Below are positions 1 through 7,251 of a DNA stretch of 15,001 nt, piece by piece; positions within the stretch are counted from its first letter, which is position 1; each line of letters begins with the position of its first letter. The notes below the pieces were generated by a model. It ran no database searches and was not told the DNA's origin. It saw only the letters and a program-made list of their open reading frames with translations. Where the stretch lies: the NCBI GenBank assembly GCA_964548025.1, contig CAZJRI010000133.1, forward strand, positions 1 to 15,001. The letters are read 5' to 3'. The stretch comes from JAHRVQ01 sp964548025 (lineage in GTDB: Bacteria > Pseudomonadota > Gammaproteobacteria > Pseudomonadales > Azotimanducaceae). The position numbers and the translations under genes are program-made.

Positions 1-95
1 TCAACTTCCGTTGCATCTGGCGTTACGCTTGCGCAACCCCCTAATATCAGGCAAAACGCCAGTAAAATCATCGGTGTTCGGAGCTTATCGTTCAC
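1..95 (-). CDS. Lipoprotein N-terminus, partial (LolB candidate)
   Basis: Only the first 31 codons lie in the window; the rest runs off the left edge. Read from a GTG at 95-93, it begins MNDKLRTP, followed by a hydrophobic stretch and a lipobox Leu-Gly-Gly-Cys with Cys at residue 21. This is a classic signal peptidase II lipoprotein leader. Ala follows the Cys rather than Asp, which fits export to the outer membrane by the Lol system. The GTG start is preferred over the in-frame ATG at 71-69 because it supplies the positive N-region (Lys4, Arg6) and has a weak AGG about 6 bases upstream. The gene diverges from hemA. In many gammaproteobacteria lolB, the outer-membrane lipoprotein receptor, sits there; in pseudomonads, as I recall, a TPR lipoprotein gene can intervene. 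The mature domain is not visible, so the identity is inferred from position only. Confidence 0.6.
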   Translation of the reverse strand, partial: MNDKLRTPMILLAFCLILGGCASVTPDATEV

Positions 96-334
96 ACAAT
101 ACCTATATTCACTTTGCTAACCAACGTACAATATGCCACTTTAAATACTGGCTCTTTATGTAAATTACACGTAGATGCGTTCAAATTAGAAGTGCCAGAG
201 TTCATTTTACTTTTACGAGACCATCAAAGTCACCAATCATTCGCCAAAAACCCCGTTTTTGGTCAGATTATGGGTGTTTTCCGGCTCGGTTGTAGGGCAG
301 TTTATAAGTATCGCGGTCATGGCAAATTAACTTA
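96..334. other. Divergent intergenic region between lipoprotein gene and hemA
   Basis: This 239-base AT-rich spacer must carry the promoters for both divergent genes, but I see no convincing sigma-70 pair. TATAAG at 303-308 resembles a -10 box for hemA but lacks a good -35 at 16-18 bases. On the minus strand TTGTAC and TATAGG, 18 bases apart, are weak matches. The bases just before hemA show no clear Shine-Dalgarno sequence. A perfect small hairpin lies at 244-262 and is listed separately. A TTG-initiated frame of 73 codons spans 114-335 and ends in TAATG over the hemA start codon, but it looks like chance. Confidence 0.5.
244..262. repeat. Inverted repeat in hemA leader (8-bp stem, 3-base loop)
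   Basis: CCAAAAAC at 244-251 and GTTTTTGG at 255-262 are perfect reverse complements separated by CCC. A G-T wobble could extend the stem by one pair. It lies about 72 bases before the hemA start codon. The stem is mostly A-T and has no following T-run, so it is not a normal intrinsic terminator. It could be a leader RNA structure, a protein-binding dyad, or chance. Confidence 0.4.
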
Positions 335-1609
335 ATGGATTTATTAATTGTAGGTGTCAATCACAATACCGCGCCAATTGACATCCGAGAAAAGGTTGCA
401 TTTACCCCGGAACAACTGGGGGATGCCCTGCTGGACCTCAAATCCAACCATAAACTCGACGAACTGACGATATTAAGCACCTGCAATCGCACCGAAATAT
501 ACGCAATCAAGAAGGGTCACGACCCCGATGGCATTGTCAGTTGGCTGGCGGACTACCATCAATTGCCCCTGACAACGCTCGAATCGAGCATATATACCCA
601 TTCAGGACAGGAGGCGGTCAGGCATATCATCAGGGTTGCCTCTGGCCTGGACTCAATGGTACTGGGTGAGCCGCAGATCCTGGGGCAGTTGAAAGATGGT
701 TTTGCATCGGCCAAATCAAATAAGGTGATGGGCAAAAACCTCGATCGCCTGTCTCAGAATACTTACAGAGTTGCAAAACAGGTACGAACCCAGACCTCTA
801 TTGGTGAAAATCCCGTCAGTGTTGCCTCAACGGCTGTTGTGCTTGCCTCTCGGCTATTCTCAGACTTCAGCACCTGCAATGCACTGATAATAGGTGCCGG
901 TAAAACATGCGAACTGGTCGGCAGGCATCTGAGGGCAACGAATATCAACAATATTGTCATTGCAAACAGAACGGTAGGCAATGCAGTCACGCTCGCCACG
1001 GAACTTGATGCCAAGGCAATTCCACTTACAGCCATCGCAGATCACCTGGCGGATATCGATATCGTGGTTGCTTCTACTGCAAGTCAGCTCCCCATACTGG
1101 GCAAAGGTACGGTTGAAAGGGCGATTAAACTCAGACGTCACAAACCGATATTTATGGTCGATCTTGCCGTACCAAGAGATATTGAACCGGAAGTGGATAA
1201 ACTGCGCGACGTCTATCTCTACGGCATCGATGATTTGCAGCAAATCATCAACGACAATATAACCTCCCGGGAACAAGCCGCAGCACAGGCTGAAACCCTT
1301 ATCGACCAGGCAATTCATGAATTCGGTCAGGTTGGCAAATCACTTGAAGCCGTCAACACCCTGGTCAGATTTCGGCGCAAACACGATGATATTAAGAATA
1401 TTGAGCTCAAAAAGGCTCTCGACAGGCTGGAAAAAGGCGATGACCCCCAAAAGCTGCTTAAAACACTGGCGAATCAACTGACCAACAAGATTATCCACAC
1501 CCCCAGCGTGCAGATTAAGCAGGCCAAGGTAGATGGCAGAGATGACATTCTCGAAGCAATCGAAGAGATCTTTCAACTCGAAGAAGACCAGGAAGATGCA
1601 CAGGAATGA
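335..1609 (+). CDS. hemA: Glutamyl-tRNA reductase
   Basis: HemA reduces glutamyl-tRNA(Glu) with NADPH to glutamate-1-semialdehyde, the committed step of C5-pathway tetrapyrrole (haem) synthesis in the cytoplasm. The 424-residue protein is near the usual 418-420. The N-terminal catalytic domain carries the nucleophile Cys50 in STCNRTEIY. GEPQILGQLK at 111-120 is a family signature. The NADPH-binding fold has its glycine loop IIGAGKT around 185-191 and continues to DLAVPRDIEP at 276-285. A helical dimerisation domain fills the C-terminus and ends in an acidic tail. The start fits the family N-terminus (MDLLIVGVNHNTAP), although no Shine-Dalgarno sequence is evident before it. It is the first gene of hemA-prfA-prmC-moeB; its TGA overlaps the prfA ATG (ATGA), which suggests coupled translation. 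Confidence 0.98.
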   Translation: MDLLIVGVNHNTAPIDIREKVAFTPEQLGDALLDLKSNHKLDELTILSTCNRTEIYAIKKGHDPDGIVSWLADYHQLPLTTLESSIYTHSGQEAVRHIIRVASGLDSMVLGEPQILGQLKDGFASAKSNKVMGKNLDRLSQNTYRVAKQVRTQTSIGENPVSVASTAVVLASRLFSDFSTCNALIIGAGKTCELVGRHLRATNINNIVIANRTVGNAVTLATELDAKAIPLTAIADHLADIDIVVASTASQLPILGKGTVERAIKLRRHKPIFMVDLAVPRDIEPEVDKLRDVYLYGIDDLQQIINDNITSREQAAAQAETLIDQAIHEFGQVGKSLEAVNTLVRFRRKHDDIKNIELKKALDRLEKGDDPQKLLKTLANQLTNKIIHTPSVQIKQAKVDGRDDILEAIEEIFQLEEDQEDAQE

Positions 1610-2721
1610 ATACTTCTCTCAAGGCCAAACTTGATCAGCTTCTTGAGCGATATGACGAACTGGGCGCACTGCTGAGCGATAGCGAGGTTATCGCAAACCA
1701 GAATCAGTTCCGTACCTACTCCATCGAGTATGCAGAAATTGAGCCCGTTGTGCTCTGTTATCGGGATCTGGAAGAAAAAACCGGCCAGTTGGCTGAAGCG
1801 AAACTGATGCTCGATGACAGCGATGAAGAGATCAGGCAGATGGCTGAGGATGAGATAGTCGAACTGGAAGCGGCCATCACTGTTCTCGACTCTGACGCCG
1901 CCGAGAGCGGTGGCGGTGAATTGCAACGACTGCTCTTACCCAAAGACCCGAATGATTCCCACAATGTATTTCTCGAAATCCGTGCAGGCACCGGCGGTGA
2001 TGAGGCGGCTATTTTCGCGGGAGACCTGTTTCGGATGTACAGTCGATATGCCGAAGGCAAGAAGTGGAAAGTCGAGATATTGAGCGAGCGCCTCGGTGAA
2101 CACGGTGGTTATAAAGAGATAATCAGTCGCATAGAAGGCAAAGAAGTTTTTGGCCAGCTCAAGTTCGAATCCGGCGCACATAGAGTCCAGCGGGTACCCC
2201 AGACAGAATCACAGGGGCGCATTCATACGTCAGCCTGCACAGTGGCCATCATGCCAGAGGTCGAGGATCTTGATGAAATTGAAATCGACAAAGGTGACCT
2301 AAGAGTAGATACCTATCGTTCTTCAGGTGCGGGCGGTCAGCATGTTAACAAGACAGATTCGGCAGTGAGACTGACTCATATTCCCACGGGTATCGTGGTT
2401 GAGTGCCAGGACGAGCGATCACAGCATAAAAACAAAGCCAGGGCGATGAGTCTGCTACAGGCCAAGTTGATGGATGTTGCAGAACAGCAGCGGGATTCCG
2501 AACAGGCAGAAACCAGGCGAAACCTGGTTGGCAGCGGGGATCGCTCTGAAAAGATTCGCACCTATAATTTCCCGGACGGACGCGTTACGGATCACAGGAT
2601 CAACCTGACCCTGCACCGCCTCTCTCAGACAATGACAGGCGATCTTGACCCTATACTTGATCCGCTGATCCACGAACACCAGGCAGATCTGCTCCGAGAC
2701 CTCGGCAGAGATTCAGAATGA
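1606..2721 (+). CDS. prfA: Peptide chain release factor 1
   Basis: RF1 recognises UAA and UAG in the ribosomal A site and triggers hydrolysis of peptidyl-tRNA. The tripeptide anticodon is Pro-Gln-Thr at 198-200 inside HRVQRVPQTESQGRIHTSA; this Pro-x-Thr form separates RF1 from RF2 (Ser-Pro-Phe). The catalytic GGQ is at 243-245 within SSGAGGQHVNKTDSAVR. The DERSQHKNKA motif follows around 269-278. At 371 residues it is about 11 longer than E. coli RF1. About ten of these appear in the coiled N-terminal domain just before LLPKDP, where an Ala/Glu/Ser/Gly-rich stretch occurs near residues 96-105. The start overlaps the hemA stop and the TGA overlaps the prmC ATG, both as ATGA. The substrate for the next gene product is the Gln of GGQ. 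Confidence 0.98.
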   Translation: MNTSLKAKLDQLLERYDELGALLSDSEVIANQNQFRTYSIEYAEIEPVVLCYRDLEEKTGQLAEAKLMLDDSDEEIRQMAEDEIVELEAAITVLDSDAAESGGGELQRLLLPKDPNDSHNVFLEIRAGTGGDEAAIFAGDLFRMYSRYAEGKKWKVEILSERLGEHGGYKEIISRIEGKEVFGQLKFESGAHRVQRVPQTESQGRIHTSACTVAIMPEVEDLDEIEIDKGDLRVDTYRSSGAGGQHVNKTDSAVRLTHIPTGIVVECQDERSQHKNKARAMSLLQAKLMDVAEQQRDSEQAETRRNLVGSGDRSEKIRTYNFPDGRVTDHRINLTLHRLSQTMTGDLDPILDPLIHEHQADLLRDLGRDSE

Positions 2722-3575
2722 CATCCCTCGATATGCCTGCAACTGCACTCCCCAGGACTGTTGAAGAGGCATTGAAATACAAGAATCACCTGACCTCAAG
2801 TGACAGCCCGGATCTGGATTGTCAGCTCCTTCTGGCTCATGCGCTTGGTCAGTCGCGATCATGGTTGTTTGCACACGACGACTATCAGCTCGGTCACTGC
2901 GAGCGGCAGAAATTTCTAAATTACTGCCAACACCGGGCCGACGGTAAACCGCTTGCCTACATTGTTGGCCGGCAGGAATTCTGGAGCCTGGACTTTCAGG
3001 TCACCGAGGCAACACTGATCCCGAGACCTGAAACAGAACTGCTGGTTCAAACGGTTCTGGATCGTTATAAGAATGAATCGGCAACCCTTATTGATCTCGG
3101 CACAGGTTCCGGCGCAATAGCCGCCGCAATAGCGACTGAACGACCTGCTTTTTCAATCTTCGCCACAGATAAGACCGACCCGACGCTCATGGTTGCTGCG
3201 GGAAACTGTCAAAGACTTACCACCAATCCTGTCAGGCTGATCCAGGCCGACTGGCTTGAGACATTCGCACCCGGGCAATTTGATATCATTGTCAGCAACC
3301 CGCCCTATATAGATCCGGACGATGATCATCTTCTGAATTTAATCTATGAACCCACTGCTGCACTTGTCTCGGACGATACAGGGCTCAAGGATATCTCAGC
3401 AATCATTTCAGGTGCTGATCGCTGCCTTAAAGCTGGTGGTATGATTCTTCTGGAACATGGTTTCGATCAACAGACAGCGGTTATCGAGATGTTCAAAAAG
3501 CACAGGTTTGTTAAAGTTGAACCCCTGTCTGATCTGGCAGGTCAACCGAGGGCCGTATTGGCATACAGGCGATGA
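2718..3575 (+). CDS. prmC: Release factor glutamine N5-methyltransferase
   Basis: PrmC (HemK) methylates the side-chain amide of the GGQ glutamine in RF1 and RF2 using S-adenosylmethionine, which raises termination efficiency. The 285-residue length is normal (E. coli 277). An N-terminal helical domain (about 1-100) is followed by the linker IPRPETELL at 101-109. The Rossmann methyltransferase core has the SAM loop LIDLGTGSGAIAAA at 124-137 and the catalytic NPPY at 194-197, which grips the amide. The C-terminal end keeps DLAGQPRAVLA. It directly follows its substrate gene prfA with a 4-base ATGA overlap, and its TGA overlaps the moeB start. Met6 is a possible alternative start, but the overlap favours Met1. 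Confidence 0.97.
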   Translation: MTSLDMPATALPRTVEEALKYKNHLTSSDSPDLDCQLLLAHALGQSRSWLFAHDDYQLGHCERQKFLNYCQHRADGKPLAYIVGRQEFWSLDFQVTEATLIPRPETELLVQTVLDRYKNESATLIDLGTGSGAIAAAIATERPAFSIFATDKTDPTLMVAAGNCQRLTTNPVRLIQADWLETFAPGQFDIIVSNPPYIDPDDDHLLNLIYEPTAALVSDDTGLKDISAIISGADRCLKAGGMILLEHGFDQQTAVIEMFKKHRFVKVEPLSDLAGQPRAVLAYRR

Positions 3576-4336
3576 TGGAAGACGAGGAATTGTTGCGCTA
3601 TAGCAGGCAGATCATGCTGCCTGATATTGAAATAGAGGGTCAGGAGAAGTTACTTGCTGCCAGTGTTCTGATTATTGGCATGGGCGGTCTGGGTTGCCCC
3701 ATCGCGCTTTATCTGGCAGCGGCGGGTGTAGGTCATCTACTTCTCGCTGACGATGACGAGGTTGATCTCAGCAACCTGCAGAGACAAATCGCCCACGGCA
3801 CCAGCGATATAGGCAGAAGCAAGGTGGAATCTGCCAGGGATTCAATCCTTGGCCTCAATCCGAATACCAAAGTTACGCTGTTCAAAGAACGGTTTGACGC
3901 CGAGAGCCTGAAAAAAACCGTTAGTAGCCTTGATCTTATCGTTGACGCAACGGATAACTTTGCCACCCGCTTTACGATCAACCAGGTAGCCGTTGAGACA
4001 AAAACACCTGTTGTATTCGGCGCTGCGGTTCAGCTCGAAGGGCAAATTCTGGTTTATGACCCGAAGACAGACTCCGCCTGCTATCAATGCCTGTACAAAT
4101 CCGCATCGGACGAGCTATTAAACTGCGCAGAAAACGGTGTTGCTGCGCCACTCGTCGGCATCATCGGCACCTGCCAGGCAATGGAAGCAATTAAGATTCT
4201 CGTGGGAATCGGCCCGAGCTCAGCCGGATTCCTGCAGGTTTTTGATGCAAAAAGGATGGAATGGCGGAAGCTGAGGCTTCCAAGGGACGAGAAGTGTGCG
4301 GCGTGCGGGGCAGCGCCTCACGCTACTGGCAACTAG
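3572..4336 (+). CDS. moeB: HesA/MoeB/ThiF-family adenylyltransferase
   Basis: This is an E1-like enzyme that adenylates the C-terminal Gly-Gly of a ubiquitin-fold sulfur carrier, MoaD in molybdopterin synthesis or ThiS in thiamine synthesis. The 254-residue protein has the opening RYSRQIMLPDIEIEGQEKL (10-28), the ATP-binding loop GMGGLGCP at 36-43, SNLQRQ at 67-72, and VDATDN at 124-129 with Asp128. Zinc is expected on Cys170/Cys173 and Cys242/Cys245. Cys185 sits where E. coli MoeB has its conserved Cys. No carrier-protein gene lies nearby, so MoeB versus ThiF cannot be settled; the hemA-prfA-prmC context favours MoeB. Translation may start at 3572 (ATGA overlap with prmC) or at the next codon, ATG 3575. 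The last four codons and the stop lie in the heptad array at 4322-4398, so the ATGN tail is not family sequence. Confidence 0.9.
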   Translation: MMEDEELLRYSRQIMLPDIEIEGQEKLLAASVLIIGMGGLGCPIALYLAAAGVGHLLLADDDEVDLSNLQRQIAHGTSDIGRSKVESARDSILGLNPNTKVTLFKERFDAESLKKTVSSLDLIVDATDNFATRFTINQVAVETKTPVVFGAAVQLEGQILVYDPKTDSACYQCLYKSASDELLNCAENGVAAPLVGIIGTCQAMEAIKILVGIGPSSAGFLQVFDAKRMEWRKLRLPRDEKCAACGAAPHATGN

Positions 4337-4398
4337 CTACTGGCAACTCGCTGCTGGCTTCTGGCTAGCAGCTAGTTGCCAGTAGCCAGTAGCTGCTC
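4322..4398. repeat. Heptad repeat array with 17-bp inverted arms at the moeB/tal junction
   Basis: Eleven consecutive 7-base units, every one starting with GC, fill 4322-4398. In order they read GCTACTG, GCAACTA, GCTACTG, GCAACTC, GCTGCTG, GCTTCTG, GCTAGCA, GCTAGTT, GCCAGTA, GCCAGTA, GCTGCTC. The first four form a 14-base tandem duplication. The right half mirrors the left: 4322-4338 and 4370-4386 are perfect 17-base reverse complements around a 31-base spacer. The arms encode the last four codons and TAG stop of both converging genes. A hairpin here could end transcription from either side, but neither arm is followed by a T-run, so it is not a canonical terminator. I do not recognise a named family. 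Confidence 0.85.
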
Positions 4399-5325
4399 CA
4401 ACTTCTTTTGATCGGCACTAAAATTTCGAATTCCTTCCGCGAGTTTCTCGGTGGCCATGGCGTCTTCGTTCATTGACCAGCGGAATTGATTCTCTGAGTT
4501 GTCGGGTTTCGGGGTGAATTCACCAGGGTTATCTGGGCTTAATCGACGTTCCAGTTTACCGTTGTCTTTACTCAGTTCATCCAGCAATGCCGGGCTGATG
4601 GTCAGTCTGTCGCAACCGGCCAGTTCCTTTATTTCATCACTGCTACGAAAGCTCGCGCCCATGACGATAGTCTGGTAGCCATGTTGCTTGTAGTAGTCGT
4701 AAATTCGGGCAACGGAGAGTACACCAGGGTCTTCTGCAGCGTCGTAATCTCTCTGGTGCTTTGCCCTATACCAATCGAGAATACGTCCGACAAAGGGAGA
4801 TATGAGGAAGACACCAGCGTCGGCACATGCTGTCGCCTGTGCAAATCCAAATAACAGGGTCAGGTTGCAGTTGATGCCTTCTTTCTCAAGTACTTCGGCT
4901 GCACGTATGCCTTCCCAGGTTGAGGCGATCTTAATCAGAATCCTATCTGCTGCAATCTCGTGCTCGGCATAGAGTTCAATAATTCTCTTTGCCTTCTCAA
5001 TCGTCTCTTTTGTGTCAAACGAGGATTTTGAATCCACCTCGGTTGATACTCTGCCGGGAATTATCTTCAGTATTTCACTGCCGATACCTACGCCCAGTCT
5101 GATACTGCAATTTGCCAATTGTTCTGAATCACTGCCGCCCTGTTTTATTGCCCAGGTTTTCGATTGCTCAACGAGCCCGGCATATTGAGGTAATTGTGCT
5201 GCCTTCAGGAGCAGTGAAGGATTGGTGGTCGCGTCCATCGGCGCGAACTGCTCTATCGCTTCAAAATCGCCGGTGTCCGCGACGATTACGGTCATCTCTT
5301 TCAATTGATCCAGTACGCTTTTCAT
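4372..5325 (-). CDS. tal: Transaldolase
   Basis: Transaldolase moves a dihydroxyacetone unit between sedoheptulose-7-phosphate and glyceraldehyde-3-phosphate in the non-oxidative pentose phosphate pathway (cytoplasm). The 317-residue length equals E. coli TalB. The catalytic set is present: Asp17 in VADTGD, Glu96 in STEVD, and the Schiff-base Lys132 in ILIKIASTW. DATTNPSLLLKAAQ (31-44), NCNLTLLFGFAQA and FLISPFVGRILDWY are further signatures of the TalB-type subfamily. The ATG at 5325 has a good AGGA about 6-8 bases upstream. It converges on moeB with only 35 bases between the stops. The C-terminal ATGN and TAG are encoded by the right arm of the heptad array and replace the usual family ending. 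No other pentose phosphate gene is adjacent. It follows lipA on the same strand after 47 bases and may share its transcript. Confidence 0.97.
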   Translation of the reverse strand: MKSVLDQLKEMTVIVADTGDFEAIEQFAPMDATTNPSLLLKAAQLPQYAGLVEQSKTWAIKQGGSDSEQLANCSIRLGVGIGSEILKIIPGRVSTEVDSKSSFDTKETIEKAKRIIELYAEHEIAADRILIKIASTWEGIRAAEVLEKEGINCNLTLLFGFAQATACADAGVFLISPFVGRILDWYRAKHQRDYDAAEDPGVLSVARIYDYYKQHGYQTIVMGASFRSSDEIKELAGCDRLTISPALLDELSKDNGKLERRLSPDNPGEFTPKPDNSENQFRWSMNEDAMATEKLAEGIRNFSADQKKLEQLLATGN

Positions 5326-5372
5326 TTCATATCCTGAAGAATTTTGTGACTGACATGTCCCGTTTCAATCTC

Positions 5373-6335
5373 TCAACGGACCACTTCTCCACTGGCCTGC
5401 AAATCTGCATGATACGAGGATCTTACCAGCGGACCACTCGCAACATGCTTAAAGCCAAGGGATTCGCCCCAGGCTCTCATCATTTCAAATTCATCAGGGT
5501 GCACGAATCGCTCGACTTTCAAATGTTCTCGGCTCGGTTGCAGATACTGACCCAGGGTCAGCATCTCGACCTCGTGTCGGCGCATATCTTCCATTACCTG
5601 CTTCACCTCATCGAGGCTCTCGCCCAACCCCACCATGAGACCGGACTTGGTAGTCGCAGAGGGTACAGCCAATTTGTATCTGTTGAGTAATTGCAGAGAC
5701 CACTCGTAGTCAGCTCCTGGCCGGGCTTTTCTGTAGAGTCTCGGCACGGTTTCGAGGTTATGATTGAAGACATCAGGAGGCTCGTTAGCAAGCGTTTCGA
5801 CGGCGATATCCATGCGACCACGAAAGTCAGGTACCAGCACCTCAATCGTTGTATCTCCATTAAGTAATCGCATTGCCCTGATACATTCAGCAAAGTGCCC
5901 TGCACCACTGTCTTTCAGATCATCTCTGTCCACAGAGGTCACAACGACATACTTCAACTTCATCTGGGCGACAGCTTCTGCCAGCAATACCGGCTCATCC
6001 GGGTCCAGCGGATTGGGTTTACCGTGGGAAACATCACAGAAGGGACATCGACGAGTGCAGATATCACCCATGATCATAAAAGTTGCCGTACCATGGCTGA
6101 AACACTCAGACAGGTTGGGGCAACTGGCTTCTTCACAAACTGATGCCAGTTTTTTGTCCCGCAGGATATTTCTGATTCGATTCACTTCGGCACTGGCGGG
6201 GATACGCACCCTGATCCAGTCCGGTTTGCGAGGCAATTCGTCGGTGGGCACAACCTTCACAGGTATTCGCCTCACCTTATCAGCGCCCCGCAGTTTCACG
6301 CCCTGCGTCAGCCTGTTTCTTTCGTCTCTTGCCAT
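5373..6335 (-). CDS. lipA: Lipoyl synthase
   Basis: LipA is a radical-SAM enzyme that inserts two sulfur atoms at C6 and C8 of protein-bound octanoyl chains, making lipoyl groups on E2 and GcvH domains. At 320 residues it matches E. coli (321). The auxiliary 4Fe-4S cluster that donates sulfur is bound by Cys67, Cys72 and Cys78 in CEEASCPNLSEC. The radical-SAM cluster is bound by Cys93, Cys97 and Cys100 in CTRRCPFC. VVVTSVDRDDL, PDVFNHNLETVPRLY, KSGLMVGLGE and the C-terminal GPLVRSSYHAD, whose serine ligates the auxiliary cluster in the family, are all present. The ATG at 6335 fits family length but has only a weak ribosome site. It lies 24 bases after lipB, which makes its octanoylated substrate. 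Confidence 0.98.
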   Translation of the reverse strand: MARDERNRLTQGVKLRGADKVRRIPVKVVPTDELPRKPDWIRVRIPASAEVNRIRNILRDKKLASVCEEASCPNLSECFSHGTATFMIMGDICTRRCPFCDVSHGKPNPLDPDEPVLLAEAVAQMKLKYVVVTSVDRDDLKDSGAGHFAECIRAMRLLNGDTTIEVLVPDFRGRMDIAVETLANEPPDVFNHNLETVPRLYRKARPGADYEWSLQLLNRYKLAVPSATTKSGLMVGLGESLDEVKQVMEDMRRHEVEMLTLGQYLQPSREHLKVERFVHPDEFEMMRAWGESLGFKHVASGPLVRSSYHADLQASGEVVR

Positions 6336-6359
6336 GATTTCAAGTTTAGTGCCCCTGGA

Positions 6360-6980
6360 TCAGGAAGGCGAATCATACCCGAATTGCTTTCTGATGTGCG
6401 CATCCAGCTTTTCTGCCACTTCATTGATCGTATCCGTTACACCAAGTTCACGAAGCTGTACCACTTCAAGACCTTCATAACCGCAGGGATTGATTCGGGT
6501 GAAGGGTTCGAGATCCATATCCACGTTCAGACTCAGACCGTGAAAGCTACAGCCCTTTCGCACCCTGAGTCCCAACGCAGCAATTTTGTGTCCGGATACA
6601 TAGACTCCCGGTGCCTTCCGGTCTGTTTCTGATTCGATCTGATAGTCGGATAAAAGATTTACGACAGATGCCTCGATACCTCCGACAAGATCCCTCACTG
6701 TCAGACCCTGTCTTCGAATATCAAACAGCAGGTATGCCACCAGTTGACCCGGCCCATGATAGGTAACCTGGCCACCTCTGTCGGTTTTAATAACGGGGAT
6801 ATCACCCGGTGCAATAAGGTGTTCTTCTTTGCCTGCCTGACCGAGTGTAAAAACGGGGTGATGTTCCAACAGCCAGAGCTCATCTGTGCGGGCTGAATCC
6901 CTGGTATCTGTGAAATCTCTCATCTCACGCCAGACAGTTTCATAGTCCCTTAGCCCCAGGGATTGGCTGGTGAGCTCCAT
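6360..6980 (-). CDS. lipB: Octanoyl-ACP:protein N-octanoyltransferase
   Basis: LipB moves octanoate from acyl carrier protein to the lipoyl-domain lysine, the step before LipA. I place the start at ATG 6980, giving 206 residues beginning MELTSQSLGLRDYE. The longer frame from a GTG at 7007 would add nine residues unlike the family. The chosen ATG shares its A with the ybeD stop (TGATG), which implies coupled translation. Motifs: EHHPVFTLGQAGK (39-51), RGGQVTYHGPGQ (68-79), catalytic Lys132 in SGHKIAALGLRVRKGCSFHG, and catalytic Cys166 in INPCGYEGL. Length is close to E. coli LipB (213). The order ybeD-lipB-lipA recalls the ybeD-lipB-lipA neighbourhood of E. coli. Confidence 0.97.
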   Translation of the reverse strand: MELTSQSLGLRDYETVWREMRDFTDTRDSARTDELWLLEHHPVFTLGQAGKEEHLIAPGDIPVIKTDRGGQVTYHGPGQLVAYLLFDIRRQGLTVRDLVGGIEASVVNLLSDYQIESETDRKAPGVYVSGHKIAALGLRVRKGCSFHGLSLNVDMDLEPFTRINPCGYEGLEVVQLRELGVTDTINEVAEKLDAHIRKQFGYDSPS

Positions 6981-7243
6981 CAGAGCACCATGCGTACCGC
7001 GCTGCACATTTTCAAATCTTCGAACAACGCTTCTAACTGTGGTTTGCCAGTGGCCCAGAACTCATAGCGAATCGAAACGTATTTACCGTTTCTGCTCGGA
7101 TTCTGCTCGATACTGTTCATCGATATTCCCATATCGTAAACACTGACGATGTCAATAATCTGATCGACAATCTCGTCATCCATCTCGACAATGATCTTGA
7201 TAGGATAGCGACAGGGAAATTCTATTACCGGTTTTTCTGTCAT
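6980..7243 (-). CDS. ybeD: YbeD-like DUF493 family protein
   Basis: This is a small cytoplasmic protein of the DUF493 (YbeD) family, whose fold resembles ligand-binding regulatory (ACT-like) domains; its role is unknown. I choose ATG 7243, giving 87 residues, the family size, with the start MTEKPVIEFPCRYPIKI. An upstream in-frame ATG at 7285 would add 14 residues encoded wholly in or beside the 14-base repeat array, so I reject it. An AAGAGA lies about 8-13 bases before ATG 7243. Family features are the N-terminal strand with Phe-Pro, a central helix (DDEIVDQIIDIVSVYD), and the C-terminal ending KMCSAVRMVL, close to the E. coli VRMVL end. The stop overlaps the lipB start by one base. Confidence 0.9.
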   Translation of the reverse strand: MTEKPVIEFPCRYPIKIIVEMDDEIVDQIIDIVSVYDMGISMNSIEQNPSRNGKYVSIRYEFWATGKPQLEALFEDLKMCSAVRMVL

Positions 7244-7251
7244 CTGACCAA

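Noticed and set aside
303..308. TATAAG as a -10 box for hemA
   Set aside because: No acceptable -35 element stands 16-18 bases upstream, so the match alone is too weak to call a promoter.
114..335. A 73-codon TTG-initiated frame in the hemA leader ending in TAATG over the hemA start
   Set aside because: It has no ribosome site and no recognisable family, its first in-frame ATG is late, and its composition looks like non-coding spacer. The TAATG overlap may be chance, though conservation in relatives would reopen the question.
860..1318. A 152-codon frame antisense to hemA
   Set aside because: It lies wholly within hemA, whose motifs are intact, and has no recognisable features.
4322..4398. 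Canonical intrinsic terminator between moeB and tal
   Set aside because: The 17-bp arms could form a stem, but the spacer is 31 bases and neither strand has a T-run after the stem. Termination is possible but not shown.
5112..5690. A 192-codon plus-strand frame over the tal start and lipA end
   Set aside because: It spans two well-supported minus-strand genes and shows no domain or ribosome site.
5764..6480. A 238-codon open frame antisense to lipA and the end of lipB
   Set aside because: It lies opposite two clearly conserved genes, has low-complexity Ser-rich content, and resembles no family. It is a mirror of the lipA codon pattern.
6981..7007. GTG start at 7007 giving LipB nine extra residues
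   Set aside because: The LipB family begins at the MELTSQSLG position, and the ATG at 6980 overlaps the ybeD stop as TGATG, a common coupling arrangement.
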